Source: Modicisalibacter ilicicola DSM 19980
Lineage (GTDB): Bacteria; Pseudomonadota; Gammaproteobacteria; Pseudomonadales; Halomonadaceae
Direction: 5' to 3'
NCBI RefSeq assembly: GCF_900128925.1
Contig: NZ_FQUJ01000002.1
Coordinates: 34,856 to 98,855, forward strand
Length of the DNA stretch: 64,000 nt
The position numbers and the translations under genes are program-made. Each line of letters begins with the position of its first letter. Within the stretch, counting starts at the first letter, position 1. The notes below the pieces were generated by a model. The model was given only the letters and a program-made list of their open reading frames with translations, was not told the DNA's origin and did no database searches. Shown here piece by piece: positions 10,263 through 19,994 of the stretch.

Positions 10263-11528
10263 ATGGACCTTACGCCCTTGAAAAATGGACTTCACGAGAC
10301 CCCGAAAGCCGGGAAAGGCGTTCTGCCGGCGCTTCTGATGCTGACAAGCCTGTTCGCCGGTGGTTTTTCCACCGCCCATGGAATGACCATCGAGGAGCGC
10401 CAGGCGTTGGATCTTTCCGAGTATACCGTCACCGACCCGGACGCCTCCTACTTCGAGGTGGAAGCGCGCATCGAGCTGCTTCAAGAAACCGACAACCCGA
10501 TCCTCATGCAGCAGGCCGCCAGGCTCGAGAGCGGCCCCAGCTGCAAGCAGATCCTGGCCATCCCGCCGCTTTCGGACCAGATTCGCATCCCCGGCTTCTA
10601 CCCTAGCCCCGAGGAGTGGCGCTTCGCGTCGCGCCCGCTGTTCCAGTTCGAGGATACCGTCTCGAACCTGGCCGGCGCCTACGTGGCAAGCGATGACATC
10701 TACTACGCCGAGTGCCTGGTGTCCTTCCTCGATCACTGGGCCCGGGAAGACGGCCTGATGGACTTCTACTACGTCTCCTCCCACCCCCAGGCGTGGTTCG
10801 CGACGGAGTCGATGATCTTCGCCGCCGCCATGGCCTACTCGATCGCCCGCCCGCGGGTCGAGAACATGCAGGAAGAGAAAGAACGCATCGACGACTGGCT
10901 GAACCGGCTGGCGCACCAGCATGCGGACATCCCGGGTCGCCCCGGAAACAGCTGCTGCAACAACCACTTCTACCGTCGGGCGCTCTACGGCACCATGGTC
11001 GGTATCCTGACCGAGGATCAGGAGCTGTTCCATTTCGGCATCAGTTCGATCTACTCTGCGCTGAGCGATCTCACCGAGGAAGGCGCCTTCAGGCTGGAAA
11101 TGAAACGCGGGCGGCGTGCCAGCCACTACCAGAACTACGCCCTGCTCTACCTGATCACCAACATGCAGATCATCTCCCGTCAGGGTTACGACATCTTCGA
11201 CCTGGAGATCAACGGCAGGACCATACACGATGCGGTCGACTTCGCCATGGACATCTTCGAGGACCCCGCGGCGCTCGGTGACCTCGCGCCACGGGAACAG
11301 TACACGGGGTTCTTCAACGACGACCAGTATTTCGCCTGGATGGAGATCTACCAGTCCCGATTCAACGACCCCAGGATTGCCGAATTCATCAAGCCGATGC
11401 GGCCCATCTTCAATCGCAGCGCCGGGGGATACACAACCCTCTATTTCATGGAGCCCGATGCCCAGGATCAGGAGATCATAGAGCAGGAACCCGAAGAGAT
11501 CGAAGAAACCAGGGTCTTCTCCGATTGA
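10263..11528 (+). CDS. AlgL-like (PL5-type) uronate lyase, copy 2
   Basis: A 421-aa paralogue of the preceding gene, colinear along the whole length. It shares MTxExRQxLDLSEYTV after the signal peptide, SCCNNHFYRRALY with Asn234/His235, and KRGRRASHYQNYALLYL. The signal peptide ends near FSTAHG. As in copy 1, the lysine seen in AlgL is not evident. The ribosome site is weak, so translation may partly depend on coupling to the upstream gene, 102 bases away. Both copies are followed by the same 12 bases, TTCACCACCGTG, consistent with tandem duplication. Role is inferred as periplasmic degradation or length control of the locus's polymer. Confidence 0.8.
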   Translation: MDLTPLKNGLHETPKAGKGVLPALLMLTSLFAGGFSTAHGMTIEERQALDLSEYTVTDPDASYFEVEARIELLQETDNPILMQQAARLESGPSCKQILAIPPLSDQIRIPGFYPSPEEWRFASRPLFQFEDTVSNLAGAYVASDDIYYAECLVSFLDHWAREDGLMDFYYVSSHPQAWFATESMIFAAAMAYSIARPRVENMQEEKERIDDWLNRLAHQHADIPGRPGNSCCNNHFYRRALYGTMVGILTEDQELFHFGISSIYSALSDLTEEGAFRLEMKRGRRASHYQNYALLYLITNMQIISRQGYDIFDLEINGRTIHDAVDFAMDIFEDPAALGDLAPREQYTGFFNDDQYFAWMEIYQSRFNDPRIAEFIKPMRPIFNRSAGGYTTLYFMEPDAQDQEIIEQEPEEIEETRVFSD

Positions 11529-11568
11529 GCCCATTCACCACCGTGGCACTCCACAGGAAGGCGTCATC

Positions 11569-13473
11569 ATGATGGTGTTTCTTGCCCTGAGTCGTTTCGT
11601 CGTGCCGGCACCTGGCAGGCTCGCCATGCTCGTCGCATCGATGGGCACGGTACTGCTCGCCGGCTGTGTCGCGGGAGTGGGTGGCTCGGGGGACACCGCC
11701 GTGCATGACGACATCCCCCCCGCCCACCGGGACTGGTTCGATGGCGGCCAGCCGGTCGACATGGACTCGATGGACTGGGGGCGCATCGAGTTCGCCCGCC
11801 AGGCCGCGGCAAAGGGCGATGCCAGACGCGCCGTGGGTATCCTGCAGCCGATGATGAACGAAGGGTTCTCGCCGGCCTACTACGAAGCCGGCAAGTTGCA
11901 CGAAGACGGTATCGGCACCCCGCCAGACCCGGCCAAGGCCGCGATCTATTACGGCAAGGCGCTTCGCTCCCCCTCGAACGTGCTGGGCAATGCCTCCCTG
12001 AGGCTGGGACGGCTGTACCGGGACGGCCAGGCCGTGGAGCGCAACGAGACCCTCGCATACCACCTGTTTCGCCAGGCGGTCGATCGGGACACCGGGGCGA
12101 GCGCCCTGGTAGCGCTTGCCGAGATGCTCGTCGAGGGCCGTGGCGTGGAGGCGAATACCGAAGAAGCCGAGGCACTCTATTCCCGCGCTGCCGATCTCGG
12201 TTATCCCCAGGCGTTCAGGGCCCTGGCCGAAGCCCATGCGCCGGGAGGCTGGCTCGAGCGAGACGATCAGCTTGTCCGGGAGTACGCGCAGCGTTATGCG
12301 ACCGGCCTCGAGAAGCAGGTCCAGGCCCGGGCCGACGACCAGGACGCCCTGGCGGCGCTGGCCAGGCTCCATGACGAAGACGGTCTGCTCGGCCCCAGGC
12401 CCGACGCCTATCGTCATTGGCTGAGACGGGCCGCCGAGGCAGGTCATGCCGGTTCCCTGGGCAAGGCCGGGGAGATCGCCCTCGAGGAAGGAAATGTGCA
12501 ACACGGTCTCGAGATGCTGCGCCGCAGTGCCGAAGCCGGTAATGTCTATGCGATGACGGACCTGGGCAGGGCCCTGCTCGAGCGCGATCCTGCCCGGGCA
12601 GAACAATGGCTGCAGGCCGCCGCCGAAAAGGGGTCGGTGAACGCGGCGGCATCGCTGGGTCGTGCCTACCTGCCGGGCGGAGAGTTGCAAGCTGACCATC
12701 GCCGGGCGCGCACCTGGCTATCCCGAGCCTCGGAGGGCGGCCATGCAGGTGCGGCAGCCACCCTGGGCCGACTGTATCTGCGAGGTGATGGCGTCGCGCA
12801 GGATACCAGCCGGGGGGTCGCCTATCTGGAACGTGCCGTGGCCCAGGGACACGCGGGCGCACGAATCGACCTCGGCAAGCTGCTGCTGGCCGGGGATGGC
12901 GTGAATCAGGATACCCAGCGCGGTATCAGCCTGCTGCGTTCCGCAGCCGAACGCGGCAATGCAGACGCCGCTCACTCTCTCGGCGATGCCTATCTGGAGG
13001 GCAAGGGCGTCGAGCAGGACCCTCGGCAGGCGGAGAAATGGCTTGCCCAGGCAGTCGATGCCGGCAATCCGTTCGCCACCTACAGCCTCGGACGGACACA
13101 TCTCTATGGCGAAAAGGGATTCGAGCCGAATGTGGCACGCGGCCGCGAACTGCTGGCCCAGGCAGCCGAACAGCAGCACGCCGGCGCCCAGACGCTGCTG
13201 GGTCGCGAGTACCTCAGAGGCGAGCTGTTCGAAAAGGACCCCGACCAAGGCGCCAGTTATCTCTACCAGGCTGCCCGGCAAGGCCATTCCGGTGCGCGCC
13301 TGGCCCTGGCCAAGGCCTACCTCTGGGCCAACGGTCTCGAAGGGGCCAACCAGGAGCAGGCCGTGCTCTGGCTAGACGACATACTCGATGGCGATAGCGA
13401 GGTGGCCCTCGCGACCATGCGCCAGTTATTAACCGAGGCAGACGACAAGGCGGTGAGGGATTCGCTGCAGTAG
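11569..13473 (+). CDS. Sel1-repeat lipoprotein, AlgK-like, copy 1
   Basis: A 634-aa protein with a type II signal peptide (lipobox LLAGC near residue 33) followed by an almost unbroken array of Sel1/TPR-like helical repeats, recognisable by recurring A..LG..Y..G.GV.....A..WL..AA..G blocks. AlgK, the outer-membrane lipoprotein scaffold that links alginate synthase to its porin, has the same design but is shorter (about 475 aa). By position it should bridge the inner-membrane polymerase to an exporter or organise the lyases. The first of two adjacent ATGs sits seven bases after AGGAAGG. The N-terminal segment DWFDGGQPVDMDSMDWG is repeated in the next gene. Confidence 0.8.
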   Translation: MMVFLALSRFVVPAPGRLAMLVASMGTVLLAGCVAGVGGSGDTAVHDDIPPAHRDWFDGGQPVDMDSMDWGRIEFARQAAAKGDARRAVGILQPMMNEGFSPAYYEAGKLHEDGIGTPPDPAKAAIYYGKALRSPSNVLGNASLRLGRLYRDGQAVERNETLAYHLFRQAVDRDTGASALVALAEMLVEGRGVEANTEEAEALYSRAADLGYPQAFRALAEAHAPGGWLERDDQLVREYAQRYATGLEKQVQARADDQDALAALARLHDEDGLLGPRPDAYRHWLRRAAEAGHAGSLGKAGEIALEEGNVQHGLEMLRRSAEAGNVYAMTDLGRALLERDPARAEQWLQAAAEKGSVNAAASLGRAYLPGGELQADHRRARTWLSRASEGGHAGAAATLGRLYLRGDGVAQDTSRGVAYLERAVAQGHAGARIDLGKLLLAGDGVNQDTQRGISLLRSAAERGNADAAHSLGDAYLEGKGVEQDPRQAEKWLAQAVDAGNPFATYSLGRTHLYGEKGFEPNVARGRELLAQAAEQQHAGAQTLLGREYLRGELFEKDPDQGASYLYQAARQGHSGARLALAKAYLWANGLEGANQEQAVLWLDDILDGDSEVALATMRQLLTEADDKAVRDSLQ

Positions 13474-13560
13474 GCAGGCTGACGAACCCGCGTTGTCGAT
13501 GCCCCAACTCGAACAGTGGTAGCGAGAAGCATCGCGTCTCGCCCAGGGAGGCTCAAAACC

Positions 13561-16347
13561 ATGAAAGGTACGAAATTGACTCACTCGCATCGTCGGCGCA
13601 CCCCCGCCTTCACGCGCCTGCTCCTCACCAGTGCCGTGGTGATCGGCCTCGGTGGATGCGCTACCGGAGGTGGCGGCAGCGGCGACACCCTCGACACCTC
13701 CAGCCTGCCCGAGCCCGCCGTCGACCCACGGTACAGCGACTGGTTCGATGGCGGCCGCCCCTCCGATATGGGCTCCATGGAATGGGGCCAGGTGGAATTC
13801 GCCCGCCAGGAGATCGAGCAGGGCAATACCGAGGAGGGTATCGAACAGCTCCGCGCCCTGATGCGCCAGGGTTACCCGCCGGCCTACTACGAGCTGGCCC
13901 AGGTATACGACGATGGCATCGGCGTGCCACGAGATCCTGCTCGCGCGGCATCTCTCTATGGCGAGACGCTGGAAACCCCCTCGTCCATCAACAAGCATGC
14001 CGCGCGCAAGCTGGCCGAGCTCTACATGGTCGGCGACGGCGTCGAACGCAACGAAACCCTGGCGTACCGTCTGGCCAAGATGTCCGTCGAGGATCAGGGC
14101 GGCCCGAGCTCACTGTCCCTGCTGGCCGAGATGCTGGTCAAGGGCATCGGCGTCGAAGCCAATCCCCAGCTCGCCATCAAGCTCTATGAACAGGCCGCCA
14201 ACCAGGGCTATCCGAACGCCATGAAGGCCCTCGCCGAGGCCTACAGCGCGAGCGGCTGGGCCGAGAAGAATATCGGGCAGTCGCGCAGCTACGCGCAACG
14301 CTATGCCGAAGCGATCGAACCTCAGGCCCAGGCGGGGGATATCGATGCCATGATGAAGCTGGCGGCGCTCTACGAGCCGGACGGACTGTTGAAGCCCGAC
14401 CCGCAGAAACGCCAGGAATGGCTGCTGCGAGCCGCCGACTCGGGCAATCCCGAGGCACTGGGTGAAGCCGGCGAAGCGCTGCTCGAGTCCGGCGATACCC
14501 AGCGTGGCCTCGACATGCTGACCCAGGCCGCCGAGGCCGGTGACGTGGAAGCCATGGAGCACCTGGGCCAGGCGCTGCTCGGGGAAAACGGCGTTCAACC
14601 GGCCCCGGAACGCGCGGTGCAGTGGCTCGAGAGCGCTGCCTCCAAGGGCTCCACCCTGGCGCAGGTCACCCTCGGCCGCGCTTATCTCGAGGGCACGACC
14701 CTGTCCCGCCAGCCGGACCGGGGGATCGCGCTGCTCGAAGAAGCGGCGCGCAAGAACGATCCCCTGGCGCTGGCCGTGCTCGGTGATCTCTACCTGGATC
14801 CCGAGATCGAGCCAACCAATCCCCAGCGCGGTATCGACTACCTGCAACGCGGCCACGAGGCCGGCAGCGAGTACGCCACCGCCCTGCTCGGCGAAGCCTA
14901 CCTGACCGGTAACGGCGTCGCGCCGGATGGCGTGCGCGCGATCCAGTATCTTTCCGATGCCGCCGATCGCGGCCAGATCTTTGCCTCCCGCATGCTCGGT
15001 GAAGCCTATCTCGAAGGCAACGTGCTCAAGCTCGACAAGGCGGAAGCCGAACGGCTGTTGCGCCAGGCTGCCGAGGCCGGAGACACCACGGCCATGACCA
15101 AGCTGGGCGAGGCCTATGTCGACGGGGCGCTGGAACAGACCGAGTCCGGAGAAGGCATACGGCTGCTGGAGAAAGCCGCCAACAGTGGCGACGCCTATGC
15201 CATGATCGTCCTGGGGCGCGCCTATCGCGACAGCGAGCTGGTACCCCAGGACCTGCAGCGCTCGCAACAATGGCTGAGCCGCGCCCGGGACGCTGGCCAC
15301 GACTCGGCCGAGGACGCCCTGTCGCGCACCTACCGCGAACTGGGTGAACAGGGCGATATCGATGCGCTGATCCGTGCCGCCGAGATGGGCGACCCCGCGG
15401 CGATGGCGGATCTTGGCCGTGCCTATCTCGACGGCCGGGGGGTGAGCCGGAACTACCGCCAGGCGCGCCTCTGGTTCGAACGCGCCTACGACGAAGGCCA
15501 TGCCGGCGCGGCCGCCGCCCTGGGCCGCATGTATCTCGAGGGCCAGGGCGTCCAGCGCAATACCACCTACGGCATCGACTACCTGAGAAGCGCGGTGGCC
15601 CGCGGCCACGCCGGGGCACGCGCCGATCTCGGCGAGATACTGCTCAAGGGTGAACTGGTCCCCGCCGAACCCGAGCGCGGCCTGGCACTGTTGCGCCAGG
15701 CCGCCCGCAATGGCAACAGCGGCGCCAGGCTCTTCCTGGGCGAGGCCTATCTCAATGGCGAGCATGTCGAGAAGGATGTCGAGACGGGGCTGAGCTATCT
15801 CAACGACGCCGCCGAAAGCGGCAACCCCTACGCCGCGCGGGCCCTCGGGGAAGCCTATCTCAAGGGAGAAGGCGTCGAGAAGAACACCGAACTCGCCGAG
15901 AAATGGCTCTCCTACGCCGCCGAGTCCGGCGACCCCTGGGCCAAGTCGCTGTTTGGCCACGCGCTGATCTATGGTACCGCAGGCCTGCCCAAGGACGTGG
16001 AGCGGGGCCAGCGGTTGATGACCGAGGCCGCCGAGTCGGGCCATGCCGGCGCCCAGTCGGCCCTGGGCAGTGAATATCTCCAAGGCGAAGCGCTGGAGCT
16101 GGATCCCGAGCGTGGCGCCGAATTGCTATTCCAGGCGGCCAGCAGTGGCAATCGCACCGCGCGGCTGGCATTGGCCAAGGCCTACCTGATGGCCAACGGC
16201 CTGGAAGGTGTCGATCAGTCGCAGGCCCTGTTATGGCTGGACAAGGTAATCGATGGCGACAGTCAGATCGCCCTGCAGACCATGCGCGAACTGCTGCAGG
16301 ACCCGAAGGCCATCGAGGCGGCCCGGGAGGCGGCCCAGGCAGGCTAG
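13561..16347 (+). CDS. Large Sel1-repeat lipoprotein, AlgK-like, copy 2
   Basis: A 928-aa paralogue of the previous gene. It has a lipobox GLGGC, a short glycine-rich linker and a very long run of Sel1 repeats. Both proteins share DWFDGG followed by a WGxxEFARQ segment near the N-terminus, and the C-terminal blocks LAKAYLxANGLEG and LLWLDxxxDGDS. The ATG at 13561 is chosen over an earlier in-frame codon because AGGGAGG precedes it and the signal peptide then has a normal length. About twice the size of AlgK, it could span the periplasm as a scaffold for the synthase complex. It ends the operon and is followed by a strong terminator. Confidence 0.8.
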   Translation: MKGTKLTHSHRRRTPAFTRLLLTSAVVIGLGGCATGGGGSGDTLDTSSLPEPAVDPRYSDWFDGGRPSDMGSMEWGQVEFARQEIEQGNTEEGIEQLRALMRQGYPPAYYELAQVYDDGIGVPRDPARAASLYGETLETPSSINKHAARKLAELYMVGDGVERNETLAYRLAKMSVEDQGGPSSLSLLAEMLVKGIGVEANPQLAIKLYEQAANQGYPNAMKALAEAYSASGWAEKNIGQSRSYAQRYAEAIEPQAQAGDIDAMMKLAALYEPDGLLKPDPQKRQEWLLRAADSGNPEALGEAGEALLESGDTQRGLDMLTQAAEAGDVEAMEHLGQALLGENGVQPAPERAVQWLESAASKGSTLAQVTLGRAYLEGTTLSRQPDRGIALLEEAARKNDPLALAVLGDLYLDPEIEPTNPQRGIDYLQRGHEAGSEYATALLGEAYLTGNGVAPDGVRAIQYLSDAADRGQIFASRMLGEAYLEGNVLKLDKAEAERLLRQAAEAGDTTAMTKLGEAYVDGALEQTESGEGIRLLEKAANSGDAYAMIVLGRAYRDSELVPQDLQRSQQWLSRARDAGHDSAEDALSRTYRELGEQGDIDALIRAAEMGDPAAMADLGRAYLDGRGVSRNYRQARLWFERAYDEGHAGAAAALGRMYLEGQGVQRNTTYGIDYLRSAVARGHAGARADLGEILLKGELVPAEPERGLALLRQAARNGNSGARLFLGEAYLNGEHVEKDVETGLSYLNDAAESGNPYAARALGEAYLKGEGVEKNTELAEKWLSYAAESGDPWAKSLFGHALIYGTAGLPKDVERGQRLMTEAAESGHAGAQSALGSEYLQGEALELDPERGAELLFQAASSGNRTARLALAKAYLMANGLEGVDQSQALLWLDKVIDGDSQIALQTMRELLQDPKAIEAAREAAQAG

Positions 16348-16374
16348 CCCCGGCCGTGAAGGGAAGCAGCAACG

Positions 16375-16401
16375 AAAAAGCCGGCGAATCGCCGGCTTTT
16401 T
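16375..16401. terminator. Bidirectional rho-independent terminator
   Basis: A perfect 12-bp stem, AAAAAGCCGGCG and CGCCGGCTTTTT, with loop AAT lies between the convergent Sel1 lipoprotein gene and purA. It gives a T run in both directions and closes both transcription units. Confidence 0.92.
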
Positions 16402-16420
16402 CGTCACGGTGACACCCGCT

Positions 16421-17797
<1,377 letters not shown>

Positions 17798-18991
17798 TCA
17801 CGTCAGTGGGAAAATTTGCCAACCGTTCTCGGTACTCACGAGTCGACGATTGCAGCGGTGTTCCTCGGGTCCGGTACTCTGCCCGGGCAAGGCCTGGACG
17901 ACGCGTTCCCCGGCATCGCGCAGCCGGGCGATGACCTCGGGCAATTCTTGCATTGCCTGCCCCGGCTCCCAGACCGGCGCCCAGATGCCATCGGCGATGG
18001 GCGGCTGCTCGGCCAACGATGCCAGCAACTTGAGATCCATCGAGAACCCCGTCGCCGGTCGCGCGCGCCCGAATGCCTTGCCGGTGTCGTCATAGCGACC
18101 GCCCTTGGCCAGGGCCTGGCCATAGCTGGGCACGTAGGCGGCGAACGTCATGCCCGTGTGATACTGATACCCTCGCAGGTCGGCCAGATCGAAATAGAGG
18201 GTGGCGCCCGGGTACATTTCTGCCACCCCACGGTAAAGCGCCTGAAGCTGATCCAGCGCCTCGATCACCGCCGTGGGGGCCCCGTCGAATAGGCGACGTG
18301 CCTCGTCGAGCACGTCGGCACCCCCATGCAGCGTGACCAGCGCCTTGAGCAGTTCGGCACGCTGCACATCGCCGACATGGCCATCGACGAGTGTCGTCAC
18401 GTCACCGGGAGACTTGCGCTCGATCGCCTCGAACAGCGCCCGCTGCCCGATATCATCCAGGTCGACCGACTGCACCAGGGCCCGATAGATCCCGATATGG
18501 CCCAAGGCCAGGTGTATCTCGTCGGCCCCGGCCACGGTCAGGCTCGACAACGCCAGATGCAGGATTTCCAGGTCGGCTTCCAGGCCCGCATGCCCGAAGA
18601 GCTCGACCCCCACCTGCACCGGGCTACGACCGCCCTGGTGTTGATCCGCCTTGGCACGCAGCACCGGATTGCAGTAGCAAAAACGCGCCGGTCCCTGGCG
18701 CTTCAGGGAATGGGCGTCCATGCGTGCCACCTGGGGCGTGACATCGGCGCTCGCCCCCATCATGCGTCCGGTCAATTGATCGGTGAGCTTGAAGGTCTGC
18801 AGATCCAGGTCGGTCCCCGTGCCGGTCAGCAACGAATCGAGGAACTCCACCGGCGGCGGCATCACCAGATCATAGCCCCAGCGGCAATAGAGATCGAGCA
18901 ATGCACGACGCAGCTCTTCCATGCGCGTCGCCTGGGGTGGAAGCACTTCATCCATGCCGTCGGGAAGCAACCAGCGGTCAGCGATGGTCAT
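17798..18991 (-). CDS. hisZ: ATP phosphoribosyltransferase regulatory subunit
   Basis: HisZ is a catalytically inactive histidyl-tRNA synthetase-like protein that binds the short form of HisG and enables histidine feedback control at the first step of histidine synthesis. The 397-aa protein shows the class II synthetase-like blocks (LLPDGMDEVLPPQA, DVTPQVARMDAHS, VGVELFGHAG, RGYQYHTGMTFAAY, KGGRYDD) and lacks the anticodon-binding domain of true HisRS. It lies upstream of purA, after the hflC terminator. hisG is not in this window. Confidence 0.95.
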   Translation of the reverse strand: MTIADRWLLPDGMDEVLPPQATRMEELRRALLDLYCRWGYDLVMPPPVEFLDSLLTGTGTDLDLQTFKLTDQLTGRMMGASADVTPQVARMDAHSLKRQGPARFCYCNPVLRAKADQHQGGRSPVQVGVELFGHAGLEADLEILHLALSSLTVAGADEIHLALGHIGIYRALVQSVDLDDIGQRALFEAIERKSPGDVTTLVDGHVGDVQRAELLKALVTLHGGADVLDEARRLFDGAPTAVIEALDQLQALYRGVAEMYPGATLYFDLADLRGYQYHTGMTFAAYVPSYGQALAKGGRYDDTGKAFGRARPATGFSMDLKLLASLAEQPPIADGIWAPVWEPGQAMQELPEVIARLRDAGERVVQALPGQSTGPEEHRCNRRLVSTENGWQIFPLT

Positions 18992-19020
18992 CGGTCTATC
19001 CTGCCAAAGTGGATGGCCAC

Positions 19021-19043
19021 AAAAAAACCGGGCCTCGCCCGGT
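19021..19043 (-). terminator. Rho-independent terminator after hflC
   Basis: Reading the minus strand, ACCGGGC and GCCCGGT form a 7-bp stem followed by seven T residues, about 60 bases after the hflC stop. A second, stronger hairpin without a T run lies just before it at 19066-19090 (GCCCTGCGGG paired with CCCGCAGGGC). Together they end the hfq-hflX-hflK-hflC unit before hisZ. Confidence 0.85.
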
Positions 19044-19103
19044 CAAATGGGATTTTATCATGTTTGCCCTGCGGGTGTACCCCGCAGGGCCTTTGCACGC
19101 CGC

Positions 19104-19994
19104 CTATTGCCCTTCCAAGCCCTGGGGTTGCGCGTCCTCGAGGTAGCGGAAGAAATCGCTGGAAGGCTCGAGCACGATCAGGTCGCTCTTGCTGTCGAAG
19201 CTCTCGCGATAGGCATTCAGGCTACGATAGAAGCGGAAGAACTCCGCGTCCTGCTGATACGCCTCGGAGTAGATGGCCGCGGCCTCCGCGTCCCCCTGAC
19301 CGCGCAGGGTCTCGGCGCGAGCCCGGGCCTCCGCCAGCAGTACCTGCTGACGACGATCGGCATTGGCGCGAATCTTCTCGGCCTGCTCCTCGCCCTGGGC
19401 GCGATACTCGCGAGCCTCGCGATTCCGCTCGGTCTGCATGCGCTCGTAGACCGCCTGGGTGACCTGATCCGGCAAGTCGATGCGCTTGATGCGGATGTCG
19501 ATGATCGCCACGCCGAGTTCGTCCCGCAACAAGCCATTGAGCTGCTCGGTGGGCCCGGACATCAGGGCATCGCGCTTCTCGGCGATGATCTCCTGAAGCT
19601 CGAGACGCCCGAACTCGTTACGCAGGCTCTCATCCACTCGGGGGGTGATCAGTCGCTCGGCGGCCATTTCTTCCCCGGAGGTGGCCTCGTAGTAACGAGT
19701 GGGATTGACCACCTGCCACATGACGAAGGAGTCGACGATCACCGCCTTCTTCTCCAGGGTCAGATAGCGGCTGGTATCCGTATCCAGCGTACGAATCCGC
19801 ACATCGAAGTTACGCACCGTCTGGGTGACCGGCACCTTGAAGTGCAGTCCCGGCGCGATATTCTCTTCGATGATCTCGCCGAAGCGCAGTTTTACCGCCC
19901 GTTCGGTTTCATCGACGATGTAAAGACTGTTACTGCCTACCCAAGCGACCGCGGCCAGGCCAGCGACGATGAGCAGGGAACGGTTATTGATCAT
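19104..19994 (-). CDS. hflC: HflC, protease modulator
   Basis: HflC forms with HflK a large inner-membrane complex that surrounds and restrains the FtsH protease. The 296-aa protein has one N-terminal membrane helix (residues about 5-22) and a periplasmic SPFH/band 7 domain (YIVDETERAVKLRFGEI, then coiled coil rich in EAR and AEA). Its ATG overlaps the hflK stop by one base, implying translational coupling. Size and order match other gammaproteobacteria. Confidence 0.97.
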   Translation of the reverse strand: MINNRSLLIVAGLAAVAWVGSNSLYIVDETERAVKLRFGEIIEENIAPGLHFKVPVTQTVRNFDVRIRTLDTDTSRYLTLEKKAVIVDSFVMWQVVNPTRYYEATSGEEMAAERLITPRVDESLRNEFGRLELQEIIAEKRDALMSGPTEQLNGLLRDELGVAIIDIRIKRIDLPDQVTQAVYERMQTERNREAREYRAQGEEQAEKIRANADRRQQVLLAEARARAETLRGQGDAEAAAIYSEAYQQDAEFFRFYRSLNAYRESFDSKSDLIVLEPSSDFFRYLEDAQPQGLEGQ

